DNA of 64,000 bases from an uncultured Nitrosomonas sp. (lineage in GTDB: Bacteria > Pseudomonadota > Gammaproteobacteria > Burkholderiales > Nitrosomonadaceae): NCBI GenBank assembly GCA_949281375.1, contig CASDLT010000024.1:124001-188000 (forward strand). Reading direction: 5' to 3'. How positions within the stretch are numbered: the stretch's first letter is position 1; every line of letters starts with the position of its first letter. Made by a program: the position numbers and the translations under genes. Of this stretch, positions 1 to 9,638 are shown in pieces. Under the pieces are notes generated by a model. That model worked only from the letters and a program-made list of their open reading frames with translations. It had not been told where the DNA came from and did no database searches.

Positions 1-188
1 GTCGGAGAACTGGCTGTGATCAGATGCGGATAATCAAGCTCCAGTTGCTGCAATTCATGAAACAATCGATCGTATTCGGCATCCGGCAGCGTCGGATTAT
101 CAAGTACATAATAGCGATAATTATGCAGTTCGATCGCAGCGCGCAACGCCTGCACGCGCAAATTTATTGCTTCGATGTTTTCATTCAT
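1..188 (-). CDS. ligA: NAD-dependent DNA ligase LigA, N-terminal part (runs off left edge)
   Basis: Reading the reverse strand from an ATG at 188 gives 62 codons ending at the window edge, so only the N-terminus is present. The peptide starts [16 protein letters not shown] and contains [15 protein letters not shown], the conserved domain Ia segment of bacterial NAD+-dependent ligases, which binds the nicotinamide mononucleotide half of NAD+. The enzyme seals nicks in replication and repair, using NAD+ to adenylate its active-site lysine; that lysine lies beyond the edge. The gene is divergent from the DUF2914 gene, leaving about 195 bp between them for two promoters. Confidence 0.9.
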   Translation of the reverse strand, partial: MNENIEAINLRVQALRAAIELHNYRYYVLDNPTLPDAEYDRLFHELQQLELDYPHLITASSP

Positions 189-383
189 ACTCTATCACTG
201 CGAGCAAATTGGGAACATTTTGAGATAGCCTGCAGCAATTGATTACCAACCGCTTTTTTCCATCTTTGAAGAAAATTCATCATCCTGGTCAGCAGGGTCA
301 TCGTTGCTTTATAAAATCCTTTATACTGGAGACAAACTTGGAAATTCACTTACAGACGCTTTCACTTCCTTACTGCCTCGCTT

Positions 384-1238
384 ATGAACGATAACAAATT
401 AAAAATTCGTATTCAGATTCAGCAACAGCCACCCAAAGCCATCGAGCAACTCTACCCCGACTTGGCAGAACCACAAATCATATACGAGCATACGTATGAC
501 TGGAGAAAAATTGCTATCGCCGCGATTGGACTATTGTGCACTGTCGTATTGATCAGTTATCTGATATTCAGCAACGGTGAAGAGCCTGCGGCTTCCGCAG
601 TTGTATCTCCTGAAAACCACCTTGCTCCCTCAGAAACCATCCCGGCGGCGCAGAGCATAGGTCAATCCGGTGCTGCGCCCGGCAATAATGCCAGCATTAC
701 TGAATTCAATCAATTACAGCCTGACTACTCCGATGCACAATCATCCGCCCAAACAACCCATAACAAAGGCAATAGGGTTGAGGCGCCATTGATGAATGTC
801 TCCGCGGCAAGGCCAAAATCAGATGCCTCCAGCAATAAGCCGATCATCCTGCCACGTAAAAAACCTCAGCCTCCAGGCAAGGCTAGTTCTCGTGCCTCAT
901 CGGATCGGCCCGAAATACTCCGAGCTCAACTCAGTCATGCGATCAAAGCGCGCGAACCGGTAGATATCGTCGAATCCATCCAATTACTGCCCGGGAAGTC
1001 GAAGCCAATTTTTTTTTATGTTCATTTAAGGGATCTTCAGGATCAGAAGGTCACTGTCCAGTGGTATCACGGCGACAAACTTGATTCCCAGTTACCTTTG
1101 AGAATACGCGGCAACAATTGGCGAACCCATGCGAGCAAACAGTTGGATCAAGAGCGCCTCGGCGCATGGCGAGTGGAAGTGATCGATCATTCGGGAAATT
1201 TACTGGCAGCACGGCATTTTGACGTGAGCCTGTATTGA
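384..1238 (+). CDS. DUF2914 domain membrane-anchored protein
   Basis: A 284-residue protein with an N-terminal cytoplasmic segment, one membrane helix at about residues 42-62, a low-complexity Ser/Pro/Ala/Gln-rich linker (about 65-190) and a C-terminal domain (about 200-284) matching DUF2914. The last has the typical pattern of a 'vtvqWyhgdk' strand, a Trp-containing strand and a 'lGaWrVev' strand followed by 'fdV'. The topology suggests a periplasmic domain held at the inner membrane. The function is not known; DUF2914 is a small beta-rich domain seen in proteobacterial envelope proteins. The Nudix gene starts 28 bp downstream, so the two may be co-transcribed. Confidence 0.75.
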   Translation: MNDNKLKIRIQIQQQPPKAIEQLYPDLAEPQIIYEHTYDWRKIAIAAIGLLCTVVLISYLIFSNGEEPAASAVVSPENHLAPSETIPAAQSIGQSGAAPGNNASITEFNQLQPDYSDAQSSAQTTHNKGNRVEAPLMNVSAARPKSDASSNKPIILPRKKPQPPGKASSRASSDRPEILRAQLSHAIKAREPVDIVESIQLLPGKSKPIFFYVHLRDLQDQKVTVQWYHGDKLDSQLPLRIRGNNWRTHASKQLDQERLGAWRVEVIDHSGNLLAARHFDVSLY

Positions 1239-1266
1239 TCTTTCGTAATCAAGTTTTGGATTTCTT

Positions 1267-1812
1267 ATGAAATATTGTAGTCATTGCAGTGCCACGGTTG
1301 AATTATTGATACCGGAAGGTGACTCACTCCCCCGATATGTTTGCACGGCTTGCCACCTGATTCATTACCAGAACCCGAAAGTGGTGGTGGGATGCATTCC
1401 CGAATGGGAAGACAAAATTTTGTTGTGCCGGCGCGCCATTGAACCCCGCCTGGGATGGTGGACAGTGCCAGCAGGTTTCATGGAAAACAACGAAACGCTG
1501 GCCCAGGCCGCCGCCCGTGAAACCTTGGAAGAAGCCACTGCGCGAGTGGAAATTGGTGATTTATATGCCATCTACAGCCTTCCGCACATCAGCCAAGTAT
1601 ATGTGCTGTTTCGCGCTCAGCTTCTTGATCTGGATTTCAAACCCGGTATTGAGAGTCTGGAAGTAAAATTGATGAATGAAAACGAGATTCCGTGGGAAGA
1701 AATGGCTTTCCGCGTGATTCATGATCCATTGCGGCGTTATTTTAACGAACGCCAGCAAGGCAAGCTCGGGTTCCATATGGGGGTGATCGAGCGTCCATCC
1801 AGCACGACCTGA
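1267..1812 (+). CDS. Nudix hydrolase with N-terminal zinc ribbon
   Basis: A 181-residue pyrophosphohydrolase. Cys4, Cys7, Cys26 and Cys29 form an N-terminal zinc ribbon, as in NudC-like and related short Nudix proteins. The Nudix box spans about residues 70-92 (G-x5-E, then RETLEEAT); the metal-binding REx2EE core is intact, but the Gly normally following the EE pair by one position is Thr. Such proteins hydrolyse nucleoside diphosphate-X substrates; this substrate cannot be told from sequence. At 181 residues it is shorter than true NADH pyrophosphatase NudC (about 260), which has an extra N-terminal domain, so I do not call it nudC. Confidence 0.85.
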   Translation: MKYCSHCSATVELLIPEGDSLPRYVCTACHLIHYQNPKVVVGCIPEWEDKILLCRRAIEPRLGWWTVPAGFMENNETLAQAAARETLEEATARVEIGDLYAIYSLPHISQVYVLFRAQLLDLDFKPGIESLEVKLMNENEIPWEEMAFRVIHDPLRRYFNERQQGKLGFHMGVIERPSSTT

Positions 1813-1907
1813 TACATTCGTAGCATACACGGGTTTACTCCTCGCACTATGCATTGTTTAAGATTCTCTGAGAGCACGATATAATGTATTTTTTTTACTC
1901 ATCTGCC

Positions 1908-3029
1908 ATGAAGCATTTTTTCTTGTCACTGCTGTTGTATTGTGCTGTTTCTTCAGCATGGGCCCAACCGAACAACTTATCGATAGCAGCGAAATCGTAT
2001 TTGCTGTCTGATTTCCAAACCGGTCAAACTCTAGCCAGCCAGAATGCGCATGAGCAGATTGAACCCGCGTCACTGACCAAACTAATGACCGCATATGTGG
2101 TATTTTCGGCACTGAAGCAACACCGGTTGGAGTTGAATCAGGCAGTTCCGGTATCGCAGACCGCCTGGAAAATGATCGGTTCCCGCATGTTCCTGGAACC
2201 CAATAAACAAGTGACAGTTGATGAACTCATTCGTGGCATGATCGTTCAATCCGGCAATGACGCCTGTATTGCATTGGCCGAAGCCGTTGCCGGATCGGAA
2301 GCCAACTTTACCGGGATCATGAACAAAGAAGCTGCGCGGCTGGGTATGAATAACACTCATTTCACCAATTCCACCGGCTTGCCCGATCCCAATCATTACA
2401 CCACAGCCTACGATCTGAGCTTGCTGGCGGCGGCGATTATTCGTGACTTTCCTGAATTTTATCCGCTGTATTCCCAGAAGGAATATACCTATAACAACAT
2501 CACGCAACCGAACAGAAATCGACTGCTGTGGATAGATCCTCATGTAGATGGCATGAAAACGGGCTGGACCAAGAATGCAGGGTTTTGTCTGATCACCTCT
2601 GCAATGCGTGACAAGAGACGACTGATTTCTGTGGTCATTGGCGCCAAGTCGGCCAACGCGCGCAGCGCCGAAAGCCAGCGATTACTGAACTACGGTTTTC
2701 AGTCTTACGATACCTTACATCTGTATAAAAAGAATGATTCTTTGACGACGATTCATCTATGGAAAGGTGCACAAAATGAATTGAAAGCCGGATTTGATCG
2801 GGATGTCTACTTCACGTTACCCAAAGGTCAGTCCGATCGGCTGAAGGCTACGATGGAATATAAGCAACCGCTGATCGCCCCGATTCAGCGTGGCCAAGAA
2901 GTTGGCTCGGTTAAATTCACTCTCGACGACAAGCTGGTAGAAACCTATCCCTTGGTTGCTCTCGAGGAAGTTGGAGTCGCTAATATTTTCGGTCGTACCT
3001 GGGACAGTGTTAAACTGCTGCTCAATTAA
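1908..3029 (+). CDS. dacC: D-alanyl-D-alanine carboxypeptidase (PBP5/6 type)
   Basis: A penicillin-binding protein that removes the terminal D-Ala from peptidoglycan pentapeptides. I start it at the ATG at 1908 because the protein then opens with a clean signal peptide (MKHFFLSLLLYCAVSSAWA); an earlier in-frame ATG at 1884 would put charged-free but atypical residues ahead of it. Numbering from 1908, the three active-site motifs are S55-L-T-K58, S115-G-N117 and K217-T-G219. The C-terminal beta domain (about 280-370) and a final amphipathic helix for membrane attachment follow. The D-amino acid transaminase gene lies 40 bp downstream, a common pairing that links D-Ala supply and cell-wall trimming. 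The choice between dacA and dacC as a name is arbitrary. Confidence 0.92.
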   Translation: MKHFFLSLLLYCAVSSAWAQPNNLSIAAKSYLLSDFQTGQTLASQNAHEQIEPASLTKLMTAYVVFSALKQHRLELNQAVPVSQTAWKMIGSRMFLEPNKQVTVDELIRGMIVQSGNDACIALAEAVAGSEANFTGIMNKEAARLGMNNTHFTNSTGLPDPNHYTTAYDLSLLAAAIIRDFPEFYPLYSQKEYTYNNITQPNRNRLLWIDPHVDGMKTGWTKNAGFCLITSAMRDKRRLISVVIGAKSANARSAESQRLLNYGFQSYDTLHLYKKNDSLTTIHLWKGAQNELKAGFDRDVYFTLPKGQSDRLKATMEYKQPLIAPIQRGQEVGSVKFTLDDKLVETYPLVALEEVGVANIFGRTWDSVKLLLN

Positions 3030-3069
3030 TTTTACTGCTGACTTTATCAACACATTGTAAAGGGTCGCC

Positions 3070-3924
3070 ATGATATATCTGAACGGTAAATTTATGCCTA
3101 TTGAGAATGCGTTCATTCCTGTTCTGGATCGTGGTTTTATTTTTGGTGATGGGGTGTATGAAGTAATTCCTGCGTATTCGCGCAAACCCTTTCGACTCAA
3201 CGAACATCTCGACCGGTTACAACACAGTCTGGACGGCATTCGCCTGCATAATCCGTTCCCTAACGAAGAGTGGAAAAACATTCTGGAACTAGTCATTGCT
3301 CAAAATGAAGGTGACGATCAGTATATTTATCTGCATATCACTCGCGGCGTAGCAAAGCGAGATCATGCTTTTCCGGTCAATGTTCCGCCCACCGTGTTCA
3401 TCATGAGCAATCCATTATTGCCTCCGCCCCCTGAGTTGCTCGTCAGCGGTGCGTCTGCAATTACCGCACTTGATAATCGCTGGATACGATGTGACGTCAA
3501 GGCCATATCACTATTACCAAATGTGTTACTACGGCAATTAGCCGTAGACGTGCGGGCACTTGAAACTGTGCTGATCCGGGAAGGATTTTTGACTGAAGGC
3601 GCAGCGAGCAATATTTTTGTTGTCAAGAATAATAAGTTGCTCGCCCCCCCCAAAAGTCATCTGATGCTGCCGGGGATTACTTATGACGTCGTGCTGGAAC
3701 TGGCGGCCAGCAATCATATTCCTTATGAAATCCGCGAAATCTCGGAATCCGAAGTACGGAATGCCGATGAGATCCTGCTGACGTCGTCCACCAAAGAAAT
3801 CATGCCCATCACGTTGCTTGACAATAAGCCCGTCGGCACTGGAAAACCAGGAGATCTCTTCGCGCGGTTGCACGCATTGTATCAGCACTATAAAGCAACC
3901 CAGATGCGTGGCCAGCTTGCTTGA
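3070..3924 (+). CDS. dat: D-amino acid (D-alanine) aminotransferase
   Basis: A 284-residue class IV PLP aminotransferase, the usual length. The N-terminus (IYLNGKF... VLDRGFIFGDGVYE) is the D-amino acid transaminase signature, Lys144 in DVKAISLLPNV is the Schiff-base lysine, and Glu176 in EGFLTEGAASN sits where the PLP-pyridine-binding Glu is expected. It interconverts D-alanine and 2-oxoglutarate with pyruvate and D-glutamate, feeding cell-wall synthesis. It lies between dacC and ybeD-lipB-lipA, an arrangement conserved in betaproteobacteria. Branched-chain aminotransferase or aminodeoxychorismate lyase are the alternatives in the fold, but the N-terminal signature favours the D-amino acid enzyme. 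Confidence 0.88.
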   Translation: MIYLNGKFMPIENAFIPVLDRGFIFGDGVYEVIPAYSRKPFRLNEHLDRLQHSLDGIRLHNPFPNEEWKNILELVIAQNEGDDQYIYLHITRGVAKRDHAFPVNVPPTVFIMSNPLLPPPPELLVSGASAITALDNRWIRCDVKAISLLPNVLLRQLAVDVRALETVLIREGFLTEGAASNIFVVKNNKLLAPPKSHLMLPGITYDVVLELAASNHIPYEIREISESEVRNADEILLTSSTKEIMPITLLDNKPVGTGKPGDLFARLHALYQHYKATQMRGQLA

Positions 3925-3972
3925 TGTACTGCTATAGCGTAAGTTGCTATCTGAGTTTCTGCCTCAATTTGA

Positions 3973-4251
3973 ATGTTAGTCGATATGACCCAGCAGCCTT
4001 CTCTCATCGAATATCCTTGCGATTTTCCTATCAAGATCATGGGAAAAGCAGAACAGGATTTTGTGCGAACTGTCATCACCATCGTTAAATTTCATGCGCC
4101 GGATTTTGATGCCGAAACGATATCGATCAGAACCAGCACCAAAGGCAATTATTTGAGTCTCACCTGCACCATTCGCGCCACTTCACAATTACAATTGGAC
4201 GCGTTGTATCAGGCGTTATCCGATCACCCGCTGATCGCGGTGGTGCTATGA
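3973..4251 (+). CDS. ybeD: DUF493 / YbeD family protein
   Basis: A 92-residue ferredoxin-fold (ACT-like) protein of the YbeD family, with the core 'yPcdFpIKiMG' followed by a conserved 'RtStKGNYlSLTctirA' stretch. YbeD is nearly always found next to lipB, as here, where its stop overlaps the lipB start by four bases (ATGA). A regulatory role in lipoate metabolism has been suggested from this association and the ACT-like fold, but no enzymatic activity is known. Two in-frame ATGs (3973 and 3985) are possible starts. Confidence 0.88.
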   Translation: MLVDMTQQPSLIEYPCDFPIKIMGKAEQDFVRTVITIVKFHAPDFDAETISIRTSTKGNYLSLTCTIRATSQLQLDALYQALSDHPLIAVVL

Positions 4252-4910
4252 ATCATCCGGGCGACAACGCTTCCATTCCATCAGTTGAACACCAGCATTT
4301 CATCGTCAAAACGCTGGGTAGCGGCGATTATCAGTTCACATGGCAGGCGATGAAATCATTTACTGAGCACCGAAATGCAGAAACTCAGGATCAAATTTGG
4401 TTGCTGCAACATCCGCCGGTGTTTACTCAAGGCATTGCCGGCAAGCCAGAGCATGTATTGAATACCCATGGGATTCCATTGATAAAAACAGATCGGGGCG
4501 GTCAAATCACTTATCATGGCCCCGGGCAGATTATTGCTTATTTACTGCTGGATATCCGCCGGCTTAGACTGACTGTGCGAGAACTCGTCAGAAGCATGGA
4601 AGACGCCGTAATTGATGTTTTGGAAAGCTACCATATCGTTGCAACGGGGCGCATTGAGGCTCCTGGTGTCTATGTCGGCGACGCAAAAATTGCAGCCCTA
4701 GGACTGAAAATCAGGAAAAATTATTGTTACCATGGTATAGCATTGAATGTCGATATGGATCTTACGCCGTTTTCGTATATTAATCCCTGTGGTTATAAAG
4801 GATTGCGCGTCACGCAGATCAAAGATCTGAACGTTAATTTCACACTGGAACAGGTCGGCTCTCGATTAGTCGATCAACTGCAGAAAAAACTTTTAAAAAG
4901 GATCTCTTAA
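4248..4910 (+). CDS. lipB: Octanoyl-[ACP]:protein N-octanoyltransferase LipB
   Basis: Transfers the octanoyl chain from octanoyl-ACP to the lipoyl domains of 2-oxoacid dehydrogenases and GcvH, the first step of endogenous lipoate assembly. The 220-residue protein has the family motifs [12 protein letters not shown] (residues 83-94), [13 protein letters not shown] with the catalytic-dyad Lys147, and NPCGYKG with the acyl-accepting Cys181. It is translationally coupled to ybeD by ATGA and followed after 8 bp by lipA, so the three form one operon. Confidence 0.95.
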   Translation: MNHPGDNASIPSVEHQHFIVKTLGSGDYQFTWQAMKSFTEHRNAETQDQIWLLQHPPVFTQGIAGKPEHVLNTHGIPLIKTDRGGQITYHGPGQIIAYLLLDIRRLRLTVRELVRSMEDAVIDVLESYHIVATGRIEAPGVYVGDAKIAALGLKIRKNYCYHGIALNVDMDLTPFSYINPCGYKGLRVTQIKDLNVNFTLEQVGSRLVDQLQKKLLKRIS

Positions 4911-4918
4911 TCATCATC

Positions 4919-5872
4919 ATGACAACCGATACTCGCCAGAAAGGTGCTGACAAAACAGCGCGTAACCCCATCAAAGTAACTCCTCAATCCCGCAGCGATC
5001 TATTGCGCAAGCCTTCGTGGATCCGGGTTCGTTCATCCAACAGTGAAAATTTCTATGAAGTCAAGCGGTTGCTGCGCGAACACAAATTACACACGGTGTG
5101 TGAAGAAGCTTCCTGTCCTAACATCGGCGAATGTTTCGGAAAGGGCACAGCCACTTTCATGATACTGGGCGATCTGTGCACACGGCGATGCCCGTTTTGT
5201 GATGTCGCGCACGGCAGACCCAAGCCTCCTGACGCGGGTGAACCCCTTCATCTGGCGCAATCCATTGCTGCGATGAAATTAAAATATGTCGTCATTACCA
5301 GCGTTGACCGGGACGATCTGCGTGACGGTGGCGCACAACACTTTGCCGATTGTATACGCGCAATACGCCAGCATTCGCCGCTCACCACCATTGAAACGCT
5401 GGTGCCTGATTTCCGAGGACGATTGGACATTGCTTTGGAAAAATTGACCGCTTCTCCTCCCGATGTGCTCAATCATAATCTGGAAACAGTGCCACGATTG
5501 TACAAACAGTGCCGACCCGGAGCAGATTATGCGCATTCGCTTAAACTCCTGAAGGATTTCAAATTATTATTTCCTAACATTCCAACCAAATCGGGACTCA
5601 TGCTCGGACTTGGAGAAACCGACGAGGAAATTATCGAAGTATTGCGAGATCTTCGAGAACACAATGTCGGAATGCTGACGATCGGACAGTATTTACAGCC
5701 CAGCATCGGTCATTTGCCAGTCATGCGCTATGTCACCCCTGAAAATTTCAAGAAGTTCGAGCAAGCAGCATTTGAAATGGGTTTCAGCCACGCCGCTTGT
5801 GGCCCGATGGTGCGCTCTAGTTACCATGCAGATCAACAAGCTCACGAATCGGGTCTGCTCACGCGATCCTGA
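4919..5872 (+). CDS. lipA: Lipoyl synthase LipA
   Basis: Radical SAM enzyme that inserts two sulfurs at C6 and C8 of protein-bound octanoyl chains. At 317 residues it has the expected length. The auxiliary [4Fe-4S] cluster is bound by Cys61, Cys66 and Cys72 ([12 protein letters not shown]) plus a C-terminal Ser in the RSSYHA region; the radical SAM cluster by Cys87, Cys91 and Cys94 (CTRRCPFC). It is the last gene of ybeD-lipB-lipA. Confidence 0.96.
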   Translation: MTTDTRQKGADKTARNPIKVTPQSRSDLLRKPSWIRVRSSNSENFYEVKRLLREHKLHTVCEEASCPNIGECFGKGTATFMILGDLCTRRCPFCDVAHGRPKPPDAGEPLHLAQSIAAMKLKYVVITSVDRDDLRDGGAQHFADCIRAIRQHSPLTTIETLVPDFRGRLDIALEKLTASPPDVLNHNLETVPRLYKQCRPGADYAHSLKLLKDFKLLFPNIPTKSGLMLGLGETDEEIIEVLRDLREHNVGMLTIGQYLQPSIGHLPVMRYVTPENFKKFEQAAFEMGFSHAACGPMVRSSYHADQQAHESGLLTRS

Positions 5873-6043
5873 TTCCGCACTTGGAGCGCAAATTTACTGT
5901 TGGACACCACCACTCACATTTCGTAAGAAAGAAATAGCTTTAATTCAGCGTGTTTTTTCTTCGATCACAGTTCGATCCTTTAGAGTAACCTCAGATGATC
6001 GATAAGGTAGAGGTATTGTTGAGGCACCTCAATTGGAGTGTTC

Positions 6044-6904
6044 ATGGAAAAAAGCGCAATTTTAAGTGTATTAGCAAATGAAATCGAACAAGGCCGGCTG
6101 GTCTTTCCGACATCGACAAACACTGCCATCAAGATCAAAAAGACTCTTGAAGATCCCGACTGCAGCCTTGACGCCGTCATCCGGCTCGTTCAGGCCGAGC
6201 CACTGTTATCAACAAAAATTGTCGCCATAGCGAATTCCATTGTTTTTAATCGTTCTGGAAAAAAAATTACTGACGTGAAATCAGCAGTAACGCTGATCGG
6301 TATGAGAACAGTTAGAAACATGGCCACCGCCGTAGTGGTTCAGCAGCTTGCAGGATCTCAGGCAAAGAATGAATTAGTTTCCCAGCTTTGGAAACACTCG
6401 GCGCATGTCGCAGCGCTTGCTCAAGTCATCGCGCATAGGATCACCCATCAGGACCCTGATACTGCCATGTTTGCCGGAATCATTCATGAAATCAGCTGGT
6501 TTTATTTATTAGCCCGAGAAAAGCATTATCCAGGCTTAATTGATGAAAACGTTGCAAGTTCCTGGAATAGCAATGAAGATTTAGAAGATAAAACAGAAGT
6601 CGAATGCGAAGTGAAAATTGGAACTGCCCTACTCCATGCACTGTCAGTTCCTGACCCGGTGATAGCGAGCATCGTTTATATGTGGCAAGGCGATCTCGCA
6701 TTTCCTCCAGCTTCGCTGGGAGACACGCTGTTATGCGCCGATCAGCTAGCTTCCATCAAGTCTCCTTTTGCTTCACCGTCTCAGCAAGGTGACCGCGACG
6801 CTACCAGCAATATCAATTTATTAGCTGATCAGGAAACGCTGCGTGACATTCTCAAGGATTCCGAAGAAGAGGTGGAATCGCTGACGCAAGCCTTGTGCAG
6901 TTGA
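6044..6904 (+). CDS. HDOD domain protein
   Basis: A 286-residue HDOD (HD-related output domain) protein. The domain covers about residues 10-210, with typical helices such as 'lPtstntAikIkktLeDPdcsldavirLVqaEPLLStKIVaiANSivFNRSGkkItdVksAVtlIGmrtVRNmA'. HDOD proteins lack the HD phosphohydrolase residues and act as scaffolds in signalling, motility or c-di-GMP pathways; the partner is unknown here. I prefer the ATG at 6044, which has GGAG five bases upstream, over the in-frame GTG at 6038. A symmetrical terminator follows at 6977-7005. Confidence 0.85.
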   Translation: MEKSAILSVLANEIEQGRLVFPTSTNTAIKIKKTLEDPDCSLDAVIRLVQAEPLLSTKIVAIANSIVFNRSGKKITDVKSAVTLIGMRTVRNMATAVVVQQLAGSQAKNELVSQLWKHSAHVAALAQVIAHRITHQDPDTAMFAGIIHEISWFYLLAREKHYPGLIDENVASSWNSNEDLEDKTEVECEVKIGTALLHALSVPDPVIASIVYMWQGDLAFPPASLGDTLLCADQLASIKSPFASPSQQGDRDATSNINLLADQETLRDILKDSEEEVESLTQALCS

Positions 6905-6976
6905 AAAAATAACTTTAGTTATCAATCCTGGAATTGATCACGCCCTATTCGCAAATTTTGCGAAGTCTTAAAAACT

Positions 6977-7005
6977 AAAAAGGGAATCTGCCAGATTCCC
7001 TTTTT
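6977..7005. terminator. Bidirectional intrinsic terminator between HDOD gene and lon
   Basis: Perfect 13-bp stem: AAAAAGGGAATCT at 6977-6989, loop GCC, and its complement at 6993-7005 ending in TTTTT. The A-run and T-run flank the GC-rich core on both sides, so it can end transcription of the HDOD gene (forward) and of lon (reverse), which converge here. Confidence 0.9.
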
Positions 7006-7033
7006 ATGATTCAGCAGGCATGCGCCCTACCTA

Positions 7034-9445
7034 TCAGTGCTTGATCACATTCTCGATCAACTTATCTTCAGTCGCTGTCTGAATGGGTGTTGGCGCAATG
7101 GCGACAGGCAGCAATTCCGGTTTATGCTCCAATGCCAGATCCAGTACCTGATCAATCCACTTGACAGGATAGATAGTCAACTGATTTTTCACATTTGCGG
7201 GAATATCGGCGAGATCCTTCATATTTTTTTCAGGGATAATAACCGCCTTAATTCCACCCCGGTGCGCCGCCAGCAATTTTTCCTTCAAACCACCAATCGG
7301 AAGAACTTCACCTCGTAAAGTGATTTCGCCGGTCATGGCCACATCGGCCCTGACAGCAATATTTGTCAGCACCGATACCATGGCCACGCAAATCCCGATT
7401 CCCGCACTTGGGCCATCTTTGGGCGTTGCTCCTTCCGGTAGATGAACGTGAATATCATTTTTTTGATAAAAATCTTCAGGGATTCCCAGTGAGTGAGAGC
7501 GACCTCGCACCACGGATAGGGCTGCTTGAATGGATTCCTGCATCACTTCGCCCAGCTTTCCGGTTGTAATGGTCTTTCCTTTACCAGGCAGCACGACTGC
7601 CTCGATGGTCAACAATTCGCCGCCCACTTCAGTCCAGGCCAAGCCAGTGACTTGTCCGACCTGATTCTTTTCCTCCGCAATACCATAGGTATAACGTCTC
7701 ACGCCCAGGAACTTGTCTAAATTACGTGAAGTAACGACAACTTTATTCTTGTCTTTCTTCAGAAGCATGATTTTTACGGCTTTGCGGCAGATTTTTGAAA
7801 TTTCCCGCTCAAATGCCCGAACGCCAGCTTCTCTGGTGTAGTACCGCGCAATATCCTGCAACGCAGAAGTGGATACAACCAGTTCGTTCTCTTGGAGTCC
7901 ATGATTCTGCATTTGTTTTGTTAACAAATAGCGGGTAGCAATGTTTAGTTTCTCATCTTCAGTATAGCCAGATAATTGAATGACCTCCATCCGATCAAGC
8001 AGTGCCGGAGGAATATTCAGCGTATTAGCCGTTGCAACGAACATCACATCGGAAAGATCATATTCCACTTCGATGTAGTGATCGACAAAGGTATTATTCT
8101 GCTCAGGATCGAGAACCTCTAGTAATGCAGAGGATGGGTCACCGCGAAAATCCATACCCATTTTATCCACTTCATCCAGTAAAAACAGTGGATTTTTAAC
8201 ACTCACCTTGCTCATATTATGCAAAATCTTACCAGGCATTGAACCGATATAAGTCCGCCGATGCCCCCTAATCTCGGCTTCATCACGAACACCACCTAAT
8301 GACATTCGTACGAATTTCCGATTGGTCGCGCGAGCAATGGATTGCCCCAGTGAAGTTTTGCCGACACCCGGAGGGCCAACAAGGCACAAAATGGGCGCTT
8401 TCATTTTGTTGACGCGTTGCTGTACAGCTAAGTATTCAACAATTCTTTCTTTGACTTTCTCAAGACCATAGTGATCCTTTTCCAACGCAGCTTCGGCAGC
8501 CTTAAGATCGTTATTGATTTTGCTTTTCTTTTTCCACGGCAACGCAACCAAGGCATCGATATAATTGCGCACAACGGTGGCCTCGGCAGACATGGGAGAC
8601 ATCAACCTTAGTTTCTTCAGTTCCGATTCTGCTTTTGCCAATGCCTCTTTTGGCATTTGGGCAGATTTGATTTTCTTTTCGATTTCTTCTAAATCAGCCC
8701 CATCTTCACCTTCACCTAGTTCTTTCTGAATGGCTTTGACTTGTTCATTCAGGTAATAATCGCGTTGACTTTTTTCCATCTGCCGTTTGACTCTGCCACG
8801 AATTCGTTTCTCAACCTGGAGTATGTCCAATTCGGTTTCTAGCAGGCCCAGCAGATGTTCAAGGCGCTTAGGAATATCAAAAATTTCGAGGACTTCCTGT
8901 TTTTGCTCCAGTTTTAATGGCAAGTAAGCAGCAATCGTGTCGGCCAGTCGCCCAGCATCGTCGATACCGCTCAGTGAAGTAATGATTTCGGGTGGAATTT
9001 TCTTGTTGAGTTTTACGTATTGATCAAATTGCGTCAGAATCGCACGACGCATCGCTTCCGCTTCTGGATTACTGTCAATGTCGGATTGGATTTGCGAAGC
9101 CCTGCCTACGAAATGACTCTCAGAATCAATCAATTCAAGAATTTTGGCACGATAATTACCTTCGACAAGAACTTTGACAGTCCCATCGGGTAATTTAAGC
9201 ATTTGCAGTAAACTTGCAACACTGCATACATCATAAAGATCTTCCGGTGCCGGATCATCTTTAGATGCGATTTTCTGAGCGACGAGAAGAATATTCTTAT
9301 TCGACTCCATTGCAAGCTCAAGCGCTTTAATGGATTTTTGCCTTCCTACGAATAATGGGATAACCATATGCGGAAAAACTACAACATCACGCAATGGTAA
9401 CAGAGGCAAAATTAACTGTTCGGGGTTTTCATCCAAAGAAGTCAT
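7034..9445 (-). CDS. lon: ATP-dependent protease Lon
   Basis: An 803-residue Lon A protease, which degrades misfolded and short-lived regulatory proteins in the cytoplasm. Order of domains: N-terminal LonN substrate domain (about 10-205), coiled coil, AAA+ module with Walker [10 protein letters not shown] at about residue 355 and Walker B FLLDEVDK, and the C-terminal S16 protease domain with PKDGPSAG holding the catalytic Ser (about 675) and a Lys about 43 residues later in the [10 protein letters not shown] region. It lies just downstream of tig-clpP-clpX, separated by that operon's own terminator, so it probably has a separate promoter in 9446-9580. Confidence 0.97.
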   Translation of the reverse strand: MTSLDENPEQLILPLLPLRDVVVFPHMVIPLFVGRQKSIKALELAMESNKNILLVAQKIASKDDPAPEDLYDVCSVASLLQMLKLPDGTVKVLVEGNYRAKILELIDSESHFVGRASQIQSDIDSNPEAEAMRRAILTQFDQYVKLNKKIPPEIITSLSGIDDAGRLADTIAAYLPLKLEQKQEVLEIFDIPKRLEHLLGLLETELDILQVEKRIRGRVKRQMEKSQRDYYLNEQVKAIQKELGEGEDGADLEEIEKKIKSAQMPKEALAKAESELKKLRLMSPMSAEATVVRNYIDALVALPWKKKSKINNDLKAAEAALEKDHYGLEKVKERIVEYLAVQQRVNKMKAPILCLVGPPGVGKTSLGQSIARATNRKFVRMSLGGVRDEAEIRGHRRTYIGSMPGKILHNMSKVSVKNPLFLLDEVDKMGMDFRGDPSSALLEVLDPEQNNTFVDHYIEVEYDLSDVMFVATANTLNIPPALLDRMEVIQLSGYTEDEKLNIATRYLLTKQMQNHGLQENELVVSTSALQDIARYYTREAGVRAFEREISKICRKAVKIMLLKKDKNKVVVTSRNLDKFLGVRRYTYGIAEEKNQVGQVTGLAWTEVGGELLTIEAVVLPGKGKTITTGKLGEVMQESIQAALSVVRGRSHSLGIPEDFYQKNDIHVHLPEGATPKDGPSAGIGICVAMVSVLTNIAVRADVAMTGEITLRGEVLPIGGLKEKLLAAHRGGIKAVIIPEKNMKDLADIPANVKNQLTIYPVKWIDQVLDLALEHKPELLPVAIAPTPIQTATEDKLIENVIKH

Positions 9446-9580
9446 AATTTACTCATCTATAAAGGTTAGAGTGTGTGCGAATAATGCCTAAGTATGAATA
9501 CCTAGCTGAAATTCAAGACTGGAGGTATTCAAATAATACACTAGCACATCTTTATTCAATGAAAACAACTAAAAAGAGGG

Positions 9581-9618
9581 AAAAACTCTCGCATTTATGG
9601 TGGCTATCAAAATGCGAG
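9581..9618 (-). terminator. Intrinsic terminator of the tig-clpP-clpX operon
   Basis: On the reverse strand a 9-bp stem (CTCGCATTT with AAATGCGAG, positions 9588-9596 and 9610-9618) is followed by GTTTTT. It lies about 20 bp after the clpX stop and separates this operon from lon. Confidence 0.75.
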
Positions 9619-9638
9619 TCTTCACTTTAAATACTTTT

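Noticed and set aside
24..242. 72-codon forward frame at the left edge
   Set aside because: It lies antisense to the ligA start, whose protein is clearly recognisable.
9446..9580. Sigma32 promoter for lon
   Set aside because: A CTTGAAT-like -35 is present on the reverse strand, but no convincing CCCCAT-type -10 at proper spacing.
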